DNA from: JAXLWB01 sp046328715
GTDB taxonomy: Bacteria > Chloroflexota > Anaerolineae > Caldilineales > Caldilineaceae
DNA: 33,976 bases
Direction: 5' to 3'
Assembly (NCBI GenBank): GCA_046328715.1
Contig: JAXLWB010000073.1
Location: 1 to 33,976 of the forward strand
Position numbers and translations under genes: made by a program. Shown here piece after piece: positions 22,456 through 30,901 of this stretch. The first letter of the stretch is position 1, and every line of letters begins with the position of its first letter. The notes under the pieces were generated by a model. The model saw nothing but the letters and a program-made list of their open reading frames with translations, was not told the origin of the DNA and made no database searches.

Positions 22456-25400
22456 ATGGAACTATTTGGCCATTATGCAAGCTGTCATGGGATGCGAATT
22501 TATTGGCGACAGCATCTGTCCCACTCCGTTATTGGGTTGATTATGCTCCTGGGTATGTTGTCTTGCCTTTTTTTTCTGGATTCCTCACCTGCTTACGCAC
22601 AGTCCTGTGTGAGCGAAATTGAACCGAATAATCAACGTTCCGAAGCGACATTGATCGCTCCACTCACCTGTGCAGAGGGAGAGAGTGTCGATACCGATCA
22701 AGATTACTATCGGATCAAGGTCGATAGTGAGCAGGCAAAGCAACGTTGGGACGTAGAACTCACCCACTCGGCAGGCGAAACCTTTCAATTTTGCATTTTG
22801 GATGCGCAAGGCGAAATGGCTCAATGCCGTAGCGGCAGCAATATTGTTCTGAGCGATCTTGTCTTCGTCCCTGGTGAAGTTGACTTCCTGGTTAAGAGCC
22901 GCCGTACGGGGGGGACCTATACGCTAAGCTTTACCGCAACCGATATTGTTGGCCCCTCGGACGAAGTGGAGCCCAACGATCTGGTCGCCACTGCTTCGCC
23001 GATTGTCAATTCGTTATCCATCAATGGTCGATTTGTCGGAGAAGAGGACGATCTTTATCGCTTTGAGTCAAGCGGCTCGGTGGCGCGCTTTCGAGCTGAG
23101 GTGGAAGGGACAGGCGTTGCCTATTTGGCACTGCTCGATGCCGCTGGCAATGAACTTACCCGACGCTCGGATGCTGTCGATTCCGTGCTGGCGCTCGACG
23201 ACCTTTATCTGGCACCAGGGGTTCACTTCTTTCAACTCCATGGGGCTGACGGCACCTATCAATTTCGCCTGATCCCTTTGACAGAAGCCTGGGATGAACG
23301 CGAGCCAAACGATGATATTCTGCAAGCAACCCGTTTACCCTTTGAACTGCCCATGTTGGGCCGCCTTCCCAATGCCGAAGACCTGGATCAATATCGCTTC
23401 TCTCTCTCCAACGCAACCCATCTTTTGATTACAGTTGTCCCGCCAACCGCAGGTCAGATCAGCATTGATCTGCGTGGCTACTTTCTCAACGGCGAACCCC
23501 AAGATGGCCAGCCCTTCCGCTACGAGGCCTTTTTGCCAGCCGGCGATTATACGATCCAACTCAAAACCCGACAGCCGAGTCCTGACCCCTACACGATCCT
23601 GATCGAACATCTCAACCCCTTTGCGCTCCCCGTCGATCTTGAGCCTGCCAACAATAATCGTACCACGGCACCTTCATTGCCACCCTCCTTTATTGTGGAT
23701 GGCGTCACTGGCAGTAGCAGTGACCGGGAAGATTGGTATCGCTTGCCGACAACACAAACGGCGACCTGGGTCAACGTACAGGTGGAAGGTGCAGCGGTCA
23801 ATTTGACCTTCTTTCAGGGCGAAGAGGAACTTCACCAGATCAAGCTTGACCGAAACAAAGGTATCGTCAATGGTCCCCTGCCCAATGCACCTCTCAATGA
23901 GTTCGCCCTGCGGGTCAATGGCCGTGGCAACTATCATCTCGTCTTTTGGTTTGACAACGGCCCCCAAGCATTGACCAGTGGCCCGCCTCCTGCCCAACTT
24001 GCCATCACGCTACCCAGTGACCGGGTAGCCGCATTTGCCAACCAGGTGCAACGTCTGGAAGGCTCGCTCTTCATCCAGAACACGACTCCGATTGAGCAGA
24101 CGCTTGATTTGGCCGTGACCAGTAGTGATTTTGCCTGGCAGCCGGAACTGGAGCAATCCCAAATCACGCTCGCCCCCAATGAAAGTCAGTCATTGCCACT
24201 GCATATTAACATGCTGCCTAACGTTGCCGAAGGTGATACAACCTTTTATGCCACTTCTGCCAACCTTGCACTGGATCGCTCCAATACAAGCACCACGCTC
24301 TCCTCGATCTGTGGCCTGGCGCCTACCGGGATGGACAGTCAATGGACCAGTGCCGGGGCTTTGACTGGCGGGCTGAACGTCGCCTGGCTGCCCCTGGGCG
24401 GAAAACCAGTCGAAGATCGCCGAGGAGTGGCTGACCTTTTGGATGGACGCGTTAGCTTTGAAAGTGGTTTTCAAGCCAAGGTCGGCGATGGCCCGGTCAC
24501 GATTGAATTAGCGGGCAAGGAGCCCTTGCCCATTCAAGGTGTCATCTTAAACCCTACGGGTCAACTCCAACCTCCCAATACGTTACGCAATTTCACGGTC
24601 GCAGTCTCGACAGATGGTAAAGTATTTGAACCAGTTCTAAGTGGAACATTAAGTCCAGTGTTGAAGGAGCAGCCCTTTGCCTTTGCCCAGCCGGTGCAAG
24701 CCCATTTTGTTCGCCTCTCCCTACTCGATTCGCACAAAGCCGAACTGCAGAGCGATATTGGGTTAGGCGAATTCAAGGTGATCGCTGCGGCTTCTGCGCT
24801 CACGTTGACCGAAGGGTTTGACCTTGCCAGCCCGGAGATGGGAGGACACGTTGTCTTGGCAACCCCATCGATCCTCGATGCCCAGAAGATGCTGAGCGGA
24901 TTGAGTACCGAAACCAAACTATCGTTGCAGGAGACAATGGCCGAGAGTGCGCCGACGAATGGAATGACGGCAACTCAGACAAGCAGCGATCTTGAATGGG
25001 TCATTGGTTTTCAACAAAATCGGGCGGCTCAAATCCGTGGCATCGAATGGACTAATGGCACGCAAGGTAGCGCCGCCCAACGTATCGCTACGCTTGAACT
25101 TTATGTATCACTCGATAGCCCAATGGGACCGTGGCAACCGGTGAAGAGTTGGAAGCTTGATCCGAGAAGTACAGGGCCACAGACACTAAACTTTGCCGCG
25201 CCACTTTGGGCCAGATTTGTCCGCTTTGTCGTTGCGCCACCAAGCAATGTTGATACCTTGTATTATCCCAAAGCCCTGCGTATCTTGGAACAGCCTTCGG
25301 ATCAAAGCTACCGCTCGATCTTGGCAGAGTGGGGCGAAGCCAGCCGATCTGCGATCTATGAGCAACTCCAGACGGTGACGCAGATCGAAGGGCAGTCGTT

Positions 25401-27261
25401 GGAAGATGATGCGTTGGGCGAAAACAATCAACGCCAACATGCGCAAGCCCTTGCCTCGGGACAATCCATACATGGCACAGTGTCCGATAGCGATGTGGAT
25501 TGGTTTGCGCTGGATGTTCCAATTGGTTCGAACCATGTGCAGTGGCAGATGGATGGCAATCCTGTGGATGTACAACTGCTAGACGATGCCAGCAACCCGA
25601 TCTCCTATACAGTGACTGCACAGGGCGAGCGGCGAATTTTTGACGCCGAAGTTTCTAGTGGCCACTACAACTTGCGCATGGCCAGTGCCTCGCGATCTGT
25701 GCTCATCGCTTGGAACACGACCCGTTCACTGCAAGCCTACGTATCATCCTTTCAAGCTGGATTGGCTCGCTTCGCCGCCCCGTCTGGTCAACAAGCTGTA
25801 AAATTGAACCTGCTGCCCTTCGGTCGGCCAGGTGCACTGCTTCTACCCGAATGGAGTAGCGATCCAGCCATGTTGCAGCAGGCGCTTACCAGTTATGGGC
25901 GCAATGACTTTTCCAACGACGCCGACGTCAACCTACAAATCGCCAGCAAGGCGTTGCTGCAGCAACCTGGTGCACACATCCTAATTCTCTTCAGCGGGCA
26001 ACTTAACGAACCAAATGAAGAGACAACCCGCCTGTGGAATACCCTAAGCGAATTGCAACCCCAGATCTTCGCCTTTGCGCTGCCTAGCGCCAGTGATGCT
26101 GCCACACAGACCCGCCTACAAGATTGGGCAAGCATCAACCAAGGTGGATATGCTACCGTCGCTACGCAGGATGAGTTTGAGTCGGCACTTGCCCAGGTTG
26201 CCTGTCAACTTCAGTCTACCGCAGCCTACCAACTGCGCGTCAATGTCAGCCGCTTGGAAGCTACGCCCACCCCAACCCCTGCGCCGACGTTGCCACCTCA
26301 GCCCACAGCCACCCCTACAGCGACACCTCAACCGAAAGCTACCGATGTGATCAGCGACAGTAGCTCGCCCGCTGAAGGTACATCGGTTGCTGTCGATCAA
26401 AGCTCGGTACCGGCTGAAGAGAATACAACCATCGTGACACAAGACTTTCCGGGGACACCTGGCCTGCTTTCCGTAGTCGGTACGTCGTATGAAGGCGCGT
26501 TTACTGCACCAATTCGCAACGGCTCGGTGGAAATCATTTTGGACGCATCCGGTAGTATGATGCAGACGCTAGATGACCGTTATCGTATCGACATTGCGCG
26601 GGAAGTTCTCAGTCAACTGGTGACAACGGTCTTGGATCCGGATACACCCCTGGCGTTGCGTGTCTTTGGCCACCGTGAGCCACGTTCTTGTCGCACCGAT
26701 CTGGAAATACCGCTGGCCCCGCTCGATCAAACCAATGCTGCGGGTGTGATTGCGGGTGTGATGCCCAAGAATTTTGGCATGACCCCAATCGGTGCCTCGT
26801 TGGCGCAAGTGCCAAACGACATGGCCCAAGCCCAAGGCGCCAAGGTGATTGTTTTGGTTACCGATGGCGAGGAGACCTGCGGTGGCAACCCTGCTGCCGA
26901 AATTCAGAAGCTCGTCGATTCTGGCCAGAACATCCGTATTAACATTGTTGGCTTTGCAGTCAATGATGAAGCGACCAAGAAGATGTTTATGGAATGGGCG
27001 CAACTGGGAAAAGGTTTTTACTTTAATGCCACCAATGCACTGGAACTGAGTGATGCCATTGATAAAGCATTACAAGTCCCATTTCGTGTTTACACTGCTG
27101 ATGGCAAACTAGTAACAAGTGGGATTGTGAATGGCGGCAAGATCGAAGTGCCAACCGGCCAATACACAGTAGTTGTCGAAACCGAAAAAGAACAACGTTT
27201 TGAAGATGTGTTAGTGGTTGGTGGCCAAGCCGTTCAACTTGAGGTAAAAGGGGAGGAATAA
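22456..27261 (+). CDS. Large secreted protein with PPC-like, discoidin-like and von Willebrand factor A domains
   Basis: About 1601 residues. A signal peptide ends near PAYAQS. Numbering from ATG 22456: four PPC-like beta-sandwich units open with E.EPN-type motifs at about 54, 170, 281 and 396; an Ig-like stretch is at about 515-610; discoidin (F5/8C)-like domains are at about 656-775 and 846-945; a fifth PPC-like unit is near 1005-1090; a degenerate VWA-like region is at 1115-1253; a Thr/Pro linker is at 1269-1296; a canonical VWA is at about 1357-1530. The last has MIDAS residues DASGSM (D1362), T1443 (GMTPIG) and D1470 (VTDGEE). A small C-terminal domain closes it. Expected role: metal-dependent adhesion or scaffold at the cell surface. 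GGAG precedes ATG 22456; GTG 22429 and ATG 22492 are alternatives. Confidence 0.88.
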   Translation: MELFGHYASCHGMRIYWRQHLSHSVIGLIMLLGMLSCLFFLDSSPAYAQSCVSEIEPNNQRSEATLIAPLTCAEGESVDTDQDYYRIKVDSEQAKQRWDVELTHSAGETFQFCILDAQGEMAQCRSGSNIVLSDLVFVPGEVDFLVKSRRTGGTYTLSFTATDIVGPSDEVEPNDLVATASPIVNSLSINGRFVGEEDDLYRFESSGSVARFRAEVEGTGVAYLALLDAAGNELTRRSDAVDSVLALDDLYLAPGVHFFQLHGADGTYQFRLIPLTEAWDEREPNDDILQATRLPFELPMLGRLPNAEDLDQYRFSLSNATHLLITVVPPTAGQISIDLRGYFLNGEPQDGQPFRYEAFLPAGDYTIQLKTRQPSPDPYTILIEHLNPFALPVDLEPANNNRTTAPSLPPSFIVDGVTGSSSDREDWYRLPTTQTATWVNVQVEGAAVNLTFFQGEEELHQIKLDRNKGIVNGPLPNAPLNEFALRVNGRGNYHLVFWFDNGPQALTSGPPPAQLAITLPSDRVAAFANQVQRLEGSLFIQNTTPIEQTLDLAVTSSDFAWQPELEQSQITLAPNESQSLPLHINMLPNVAEGDTTFYATSANLALDRSNTSTTLSSICGLAPTGMDSQWTSAGALTGGLNVAWLPLGGKPVEDRRGVADLLDGRVSFESGFQAKVGDGPVTIELAGKEPLPIQGVILNPTGQLQPPNTLRNFTVAVSTDGKVFEPVLSGTLSPVLKEQPFAFAQPVQAHFVRLSLLDSHKAELQSDIGLGEFKVIAAASALTLTEGFDLASPEMGGHVVLATPSILDAQKMLSGLSTETKLSLQETMAESAPTNGMTATQTSSDLEWVIGFQQNRAAQIRGIEWTNGTQGSAAQRIATLELYVSLDSPMGPWQPVKSWKLDPRSTGPQTLNFAAPLWARFVRFVVAPPSNVDTLYYPKALRILEQPSDQSYRSILAEWGEASRSAIYEQLQTVTQIEGQSLEDDALGENNQRQHAQALASGQSIHGTVSDSDVDWFALDVPIGSNHVQWQMDGNPVDVQLLDDASNPISYTVTAQGERRIFDAEVSSGHYNLRMASASRSVLIAWNTTRSLQAYVSSFQAGLARFAAPSGQQAVKLNLLPFGRPGALLLPEWSSDPAMLQQALTSYGRNDFSNDADVNLQIASKALLQQPGAHILILFSGQLNEPNEETTRLWNTLSELQPQIFAFALPSASDAATQTRLQDWASINQGGYATVATQDEFESALAQVACQLQSTAAYQLRVNVSRLEATPTPTPAPTLPPQPTATPTATPQPKATDVISDSSSPAEGTSVAVDQSSVPAEENTTIVTQDFPGTPGLLSVVGTSYEGAFTAPIRNGSVEIILDASGSMMQTLDDRYRIDIAREVLSQLVTTVLDPDTPLALRVFGHREPRSCRTDLEIPLAPLDQTNAAGVIAGVMPKNFGMTPIGASLAQVPNDMAQAQGAKVIVLVTDGEETCGGNPAAEIQKLVDSGQNIRINIVGFAVNDEATKKMFMEWAQLGKGFYFNATNALELSDAIDKALQVPFRVYTADGKLVTSGIVNGGKIEVPTGQYTVVVETEKEQRFEDVLVVGGQAVQLEVKGEE

Positions 27262-27265
27262 AATG

Positions 27266-27317
27266 CGAGTGGCAGGTGGCGGGTAGCGATTCATCTACTA
27301 CTCGCCACTTGTTACTG
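27266..27317. repeat. Word-type intergenic palindrome F
   Basis: CAGGTGGCGGGTAG (27273-27286) pairs with CTACTCGCCACTTG (27298-27311), 12 of 14 positions. Its words are GAGTGGC/AGGTGGC/GGGTAGC. It fills the gap between two convergent genes, so it may also end both transcripts, though no T-run is present. Confidence 0.65.
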
Positions 27318-27319
27318 GC

Positions 27320-28984
27320 TTACTTCTTGTCCAAAACAACTCGACGTTTGTCGCTTAGGAGCGTCACCCGCTCGTAAGAAGGTGATGTCTTTACCAACAG
27401 CACACCCCAATTGTACTCTCCAGGTTGGATTCCCAATTCAGAAAAGCCAAACGTGACCGATGTGTTGCGGGTTACCCCAGCCCACCCTAAGCCATTCGCC
27501 ATCGCATCTTCCCCGCGATGCCAAAAGACAAGTTCGTAGGCATAGCCATCAGGCAAGGGCACATTGAGCGGCGTCCACGAGAAGTTGCCACGATTGACCA
27601 CGATCTGCGTATCCACTGGCTCGATATGAGTGACGGTCTGGCCAAACCACCAGGCATTGCTCTTGGCGACCGGTGGCTGCTGAGCTGTTGTTGACGGCTG
27701 ACTGGCTGGCGCACGTGTTGCCACAACTCGCACGGGTGTATTGGTCGGCTGCGGTGTCTCAGTCGGTACTTCTGTGGGTATCTCCGTCGCAGTTTCGGTG
27801 GCTGTCGGCTCAACCGTTGGCGTGTCCGTAGGGAGTGGCGTGGCTGTCTCCGTTGGCGACGGTGTGACCGTAGGCGTTTCTGTTGCAGTTGGTGTTGAAG
27901 CAAGCGCTACCGCCTGTGCTGTTACTGTCAAGACTGCGCCATTGACCGAATTGCTGATGGGTGGCGGACCCTTGGCCTCGGCAACAGAATTATTCATCCA
28001 TTTGCCGACAACAAACCAGGAAATCATCACCAGCACCAATGCCGCTGCCGCTGCTGCTGCACCCAAAATAATGGGACGGGGCAGATTGGGTAAGCGAGGT
28101 AGGGTCGGCGCTGTAAATTGTGGTTTGGGGGCAACTACGGGCACAGATAACGCCGAATGTTGTCGTTGCAATGTGACCGCAGTGATGTCATCTTTGGCAC
28201 CCTCCTGCACGGCAAGATCTACCAGTTGGTTAACTGCATCTTGTGCACCGAGTTGAGAAATCGCCGTTGCTACTTGCGTTTCATTCAACACATCCGAGGC
28301 GCTTTTGGTACAGATAAACAGGGTGTCGTCCTCAAGCAGTTGGATTCGATCTACGGTTGGGTTTTGACGCCCTTGGCTAGGTGCTCCATTCGCCTGGCCA
28401 ATTTCGATCAGATTGGTGCTGACTTCAACCAGATCGCCACTGCCAAGCAGCCCATCATTCGCAATCCAATCGGGCGCAGCGGATTCACCATTTTGGAAGT
28501 AGGAGAGATCGACTGGAGCTTGATTCGTGCGATCCGTAGTAATGCGATGTGCATTACGACCCCGCATCACATAAGCCTGGCAGTCACCCACACGTGCCAC
28601 ATAAAGCGTGCCCGCCGCCACTGCTACTGCAATGATGGCTGAGCGCATGTTTGCCAACTGTGGCTCCAACATGGCTTGGCGGAAGATTGCCCCGTTGGCT
28701 TCTAAAACTGCCTGGATCAAACGTTGCTGAATCGGAGTGCTTTCGTTGTTAATGACAAGCTGATACAGCGTCTGAACCGCCAGCCGACTCGCAACTTTTC
28801 CTCGTGCACCGCCGCCGCTCCCATCTGCAATAACCACAATTTGTACGTTGGTAGTACCAAATCCACCAATTTCCTTCGTGGTAAAGATGGTATAATCGTC
28901 TTCATTATGTCGTCGACCCCGCCCAGTGCGGCTGGCAAAGCCAGCAGTGTATTCGAGTTCTTTGTAGGCCGATACTGTTTCCAT
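27320..28984 (-). CDS. Transmembrane PP2C-type protein phosphatase with extracytoplasmic C-terminal domain
   Basis: A 554-residue protein. Residues ~10-280 are a PPM/PP2C Ser/Thr phosphatase: RRHNEDDY (metal Asp at 29), IADGSGGGARG (D54, degenerate relative to DGMGGH), ARVGDCQAYVMR (D134) and AKDDITAV near 267-274. One membrane helix (about 300-330, ILGAAAAAAALVLVMISWF) follows. Then comes a Thr/Pro/Glu linker (about 362-432) and a C-terminal ~115-residue domain with a beta-sandwich look (FSWTPLNVPLPDGYAYELVFW, YNWGVLLVKT). The catalytic part should be cytoplasmic and the tail outside, so it may dephosphorylate a Ser/Thr kinase or its targets in response to an external cue. ATG 28984 is chosen over TTG 29002. 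It is convergent with the VWA gene. Confidence 0.88.
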   Translation of the reverse strand: METVSAYKELEYTAGFASRTGRGRRHNEDDYTIFTTKEIGGFGTTNVQIVVIADGSGGGARGKVASRLAVQTLYQLVINNESTPIQQRLIQAVLEANGAIFRQAMLEPQLANMRSAIIAVAVAAGTLYVARVGDCQAYVMRGRNAHRITTDRTNQAPVDLSYFQNGESAAPDWIANDGLLGSGDLVEVSTNLIEIGQANGAPSQGRQNPTVDRIQLLEDDTLFICTKSASDVLNETQVATAISQLGAQDAVNQLVDLAVQEGAKDDITAVTLQRQHSALSVPVVAPKPQFTAPTLPRLPNLPRPIILGAAAAAAALVLVMISWFVVGKWMNNSVAEAKGPPPISNSVNGAVLTVTAQAVALASTPTATETPTVTPSPTETATPLPTDTPTVEPTATETATEIPTEVPTETPQPTNTPVRVVATRAPASQPSTTAQQPPVAKSNAWWFGQTVTHIEPVDTQIVVNRGNFSWTPLNVPLPDGYAYELVFWHRGEDAMANGLGWAGVTRNTSVTFGFSELGIQPGEYNWGVLLVKTSPSYERVTLLSDKRRVVLDKK

Positions 28985-29267
28985 AAATTTGTTCGTTCCC
29001 AATCAGACCTGGGCCACTTTCACCCTGGTCATTGTCAAGCTTGCTTCAACGTAATTCGGCAGCCTATGTAAAAAAGCCTCATTCATTACTGATCAAATTA
29101 AAGATACCGTAAACTTTTCCATTTTTAGTTTTCAATATAATTACAACATGTTTTGTAACACTGTAAGTAAGACCAATTCGATAAAATAGATCTTGCGCCT
29201 TACGGTTTGTTGCAAGCGTAATTTATCGGTTGAAGTAGTAGAGTTGTTTAGATGGAGCAATTAAGAG

Positions 29268-30338
29268 ATGGTACAAAAGTCTAAATTTGTGGGAGTTGTC
29301 TTTACTGGGGTGTTGTGGGCTGCACTCTTTTTGGTAGCATTTGCCAATGATGGAGGAAAGCAGATTTCTGCGCAGCATCGGAAACAGACATCGTCAGCAT
29401 CTGGCGCTGGGGAAAGGAGTACAAGTGTCCATTTTGCCATCATTGGCGATTTTGGTGAGCGTGGTAAAGGGGAAGAGGCGGTTGCGACCATGGTTGCCCA
29501 ATGGGATCCCGAGTTTATTGTAACCTTGGGTGACAACAATTACCCCGATGGTAAAAGCAGCACAATGGATCGCAATGTCGGCGAACTTTACCACGACTAC
29601 ATCTACCCGTTTCTGGGCTCATTTGCCACGCCTACTCCCGACGCCACCCCTGGTCCTGCGGAAAATCGGTTTTGGCCGATCTTGGGCAATCACGATTGGC
29701 ATGCCTTGAGCGTCAACAATGGCTTAGTCACAGGGCCTTATTTTGATTATTTTACATTGCCGGGAAACGAGCGCTATTACGACTTGGTCAAAGGTCCAAT
29801 TCACTTTTTTATGTTAGATAGCGATAGTCATGAACCGGACGGGATCAAACAAACGTCAATCCAAGCCAACTGGCTAAAGCAGCAACTGTCGGCCTCCACC
29901 GCACCCTGGAAATTGGTGCTCAGCCATTACGCACCTTATTCCTCATCGACACATGGCTCTACCGTCAATCTGCAATGGCCATACAAAGAGTGGGGAGCCG
30001 ATATCGTATTAGCAGGACACGACCATGTCTATGAGCGGTTGGAAGAAGATGGGTTGCCCTATTTGGTCAATGGTTTGGGAGGAGCAAGTCGGTATAGCTT
30101 CAAAACGCCGGTTGCAGGTAGTTTGGTGCGCTATGCGAGTAGTCCAGGAGCGCTGTTGGTGGATGCCGATGAACAATCGATCACCTTACAAATGGTGATT
30201 ACGAGTGGTGTGACAATTGACCAGATTTTGCTTACGAAATCTTCTGCAACTCCGGTCACTCCAACGCCAATCACACCGGAAAGTACTCCAAACACGCTGT
30301 TTTTACCAATGATAGATAACAATAATGTTACCGATTAA
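29268..30338 (+). CDS. Secreted calcineurin-like metallophosphoesterase
   Basis: A 356-residue exported phosphoesterase. A hydrophobic N-terminus (FVGVVFTGVLWAALFLVAFA) is the signal or anchor. The binuclear metal site is visible in order: AIIGDFGERG, TLGDNNYPDG, ILGNHDWH, VLSHYAPY and LAGHDHVYERL, as in tartrate-resistant acid phosphatase-like enzymes. It would hydrolyse phosphomonoesters outside the cell; the substrate is unknown. The C-terminus is a short Pro/Thr linker (about TPVTPTPITPESTP) followed by TLFLPMIDNNN, a tail like the hydrophobic 'LPL/LPM' ends on other exported proteins of this phylum. ATG 29268 has only a weak TAAGAG upstream. It is divergent from the PP2C gene across about 280 bp. 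Confidence 0.9.
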   Translation: MVQKSKFVGVVFTGVLWAALFLVAFANDGGKQISAQHRKQTSSASGAGERSTSVHFAIIGDFGERGKGEEAVATMVAQWDPEFIVTLGDNNYPDGKSSTMDRNVGELYHDYIYPFLGSFATPTPDATPGPAENRFWPILGNHDWHALSVNNGLVTGPYFDYFTLPGNERYYDLVKGPIHFFMLDSDSHEPDGIKQTSIQANWLKQQLSASTAPWKLVLSHYAPYSSSTHGSTVNLQWPYKEWGADIVLAGHDHVYERLEEDGLPYLVNGLGGASRYSFKTPVAGSLVRYASSPGALLVDADEQSITLQMVITSGVTIDQILLTKSSATPVTPTPITPESTPNTLFLPMIDNNNVTD

Positions 30339-30366
30339 TCTAATTCGATAATTCCCTGAATTCTAG

Positions 30367-30396
30367 TTGAAAATTGCCCGTAACTTTCTCTAAAGT
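30367..30396 (+). promoter_or_regulatory. Possible promoter of spoVS
   Basis: TTGAAA (30367-30372), 18-nt spacer, TAAAGT (30391-30396). The leader to the spoVS start is about 150 nt and includes a CGGAGG/CCTCCG hairpin (30492-30497 with 30509-30514). Consensus match only. Confidence 0.35.
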
Positions 30397-30552
30397 GCGT
30401 CGTCATCATTAATGTTGCCGCAATGGCCACAAAACGAGTCGTTAAGCATATCGTCGAACATCATCCATCGGATTTGGGTCGAGGAGAAAAGCGGAGGTCA
30501 CGATTGGCCCTCCGTTGCCAAAGCACAGGTCCTTACACAAAGGAGAAAAATT

Positions 30553-30816
30553 ATGGGAAACCTCATCAAGGTCTCAGCACAGTCGCGAACAAGCTCAGTT
30601 GCCGGTGCCATTGCCGGAATGATGCGGGAGGATGGAGAAGCAGAAATGCAGGCCATCGGAGCCAGTGCAGTCAATCAGGCAATGAAGGCAATTGCCGTCG
30701 CTCGTGGTTATCTAAAGGACGATGGCATCGATATTGGCGTTGCGCCAGCCATGAACGAAGTTGAAATTGATGGTAACGAACGAACTGCGGTTCGCATGTC
30801 AATTTTCAAGCGATAG
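30553..30816 (+). CDS. spoVS: Stage V sporulation protein S homologue
   Basis: An 87-residue Alba-like small protein: IKVSAQSRTSSVAGAIAGMM, a central GASAVNQAMKAIAVARGYL helix (the nucleic-acid-binding part in SpoVS), and a C-terminal IDGNERTAVRMSIFKR strand. The match to SpoVS is close over the full length. In Bacillus it affects septation and coat assembly; homologues also occur in non-sporulating Deinococcus-Thermus and Chloroflexota, where the role is unclear. The frame is open from 30412, but ATG 30553 with AAAGGAG upstream gives the exact family length. Confidence 0.95.
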   Translation: MGNLIKVSAQSRTSSVAGAIAGMMREDGEAEMQAIGASAVNQAMKAIAVARGYLKDDGIDIGVAPAMNEVEIDGNERTAVRMSIFKR

Positions 30817-30832
30817 TGTATGACCCAGGAGA

Positions 30833-30898
30833 TGAGACAAGAGGGCAAGCGTGCCAGGTGAAAAACCCTGTCACCCTTGTCAGCTTGTCGCCCCTGCT
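30833..30898. repeat. Word-type intergenic palindrome G
   Basis: GACAAG (30835-30840) with CTTGTC (30884-30889), enclosing GGCAAGCGTGCCAGGTG and CACCCTTGTCAG-type complements. The repeat is imperfect and fills most of the gap between convergent spoVS and selB. Confidence 0.5.
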
Positions 30899-30901
30899 TC
30901 C

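Noticed and set aside
27741..28256. 171-codon plus-strand frame rich in VSVGSGVAVSVG
   Set aside because: Antisense of the Thr/Pro linker of the PP2C gene; apparent repeats come from that linker.
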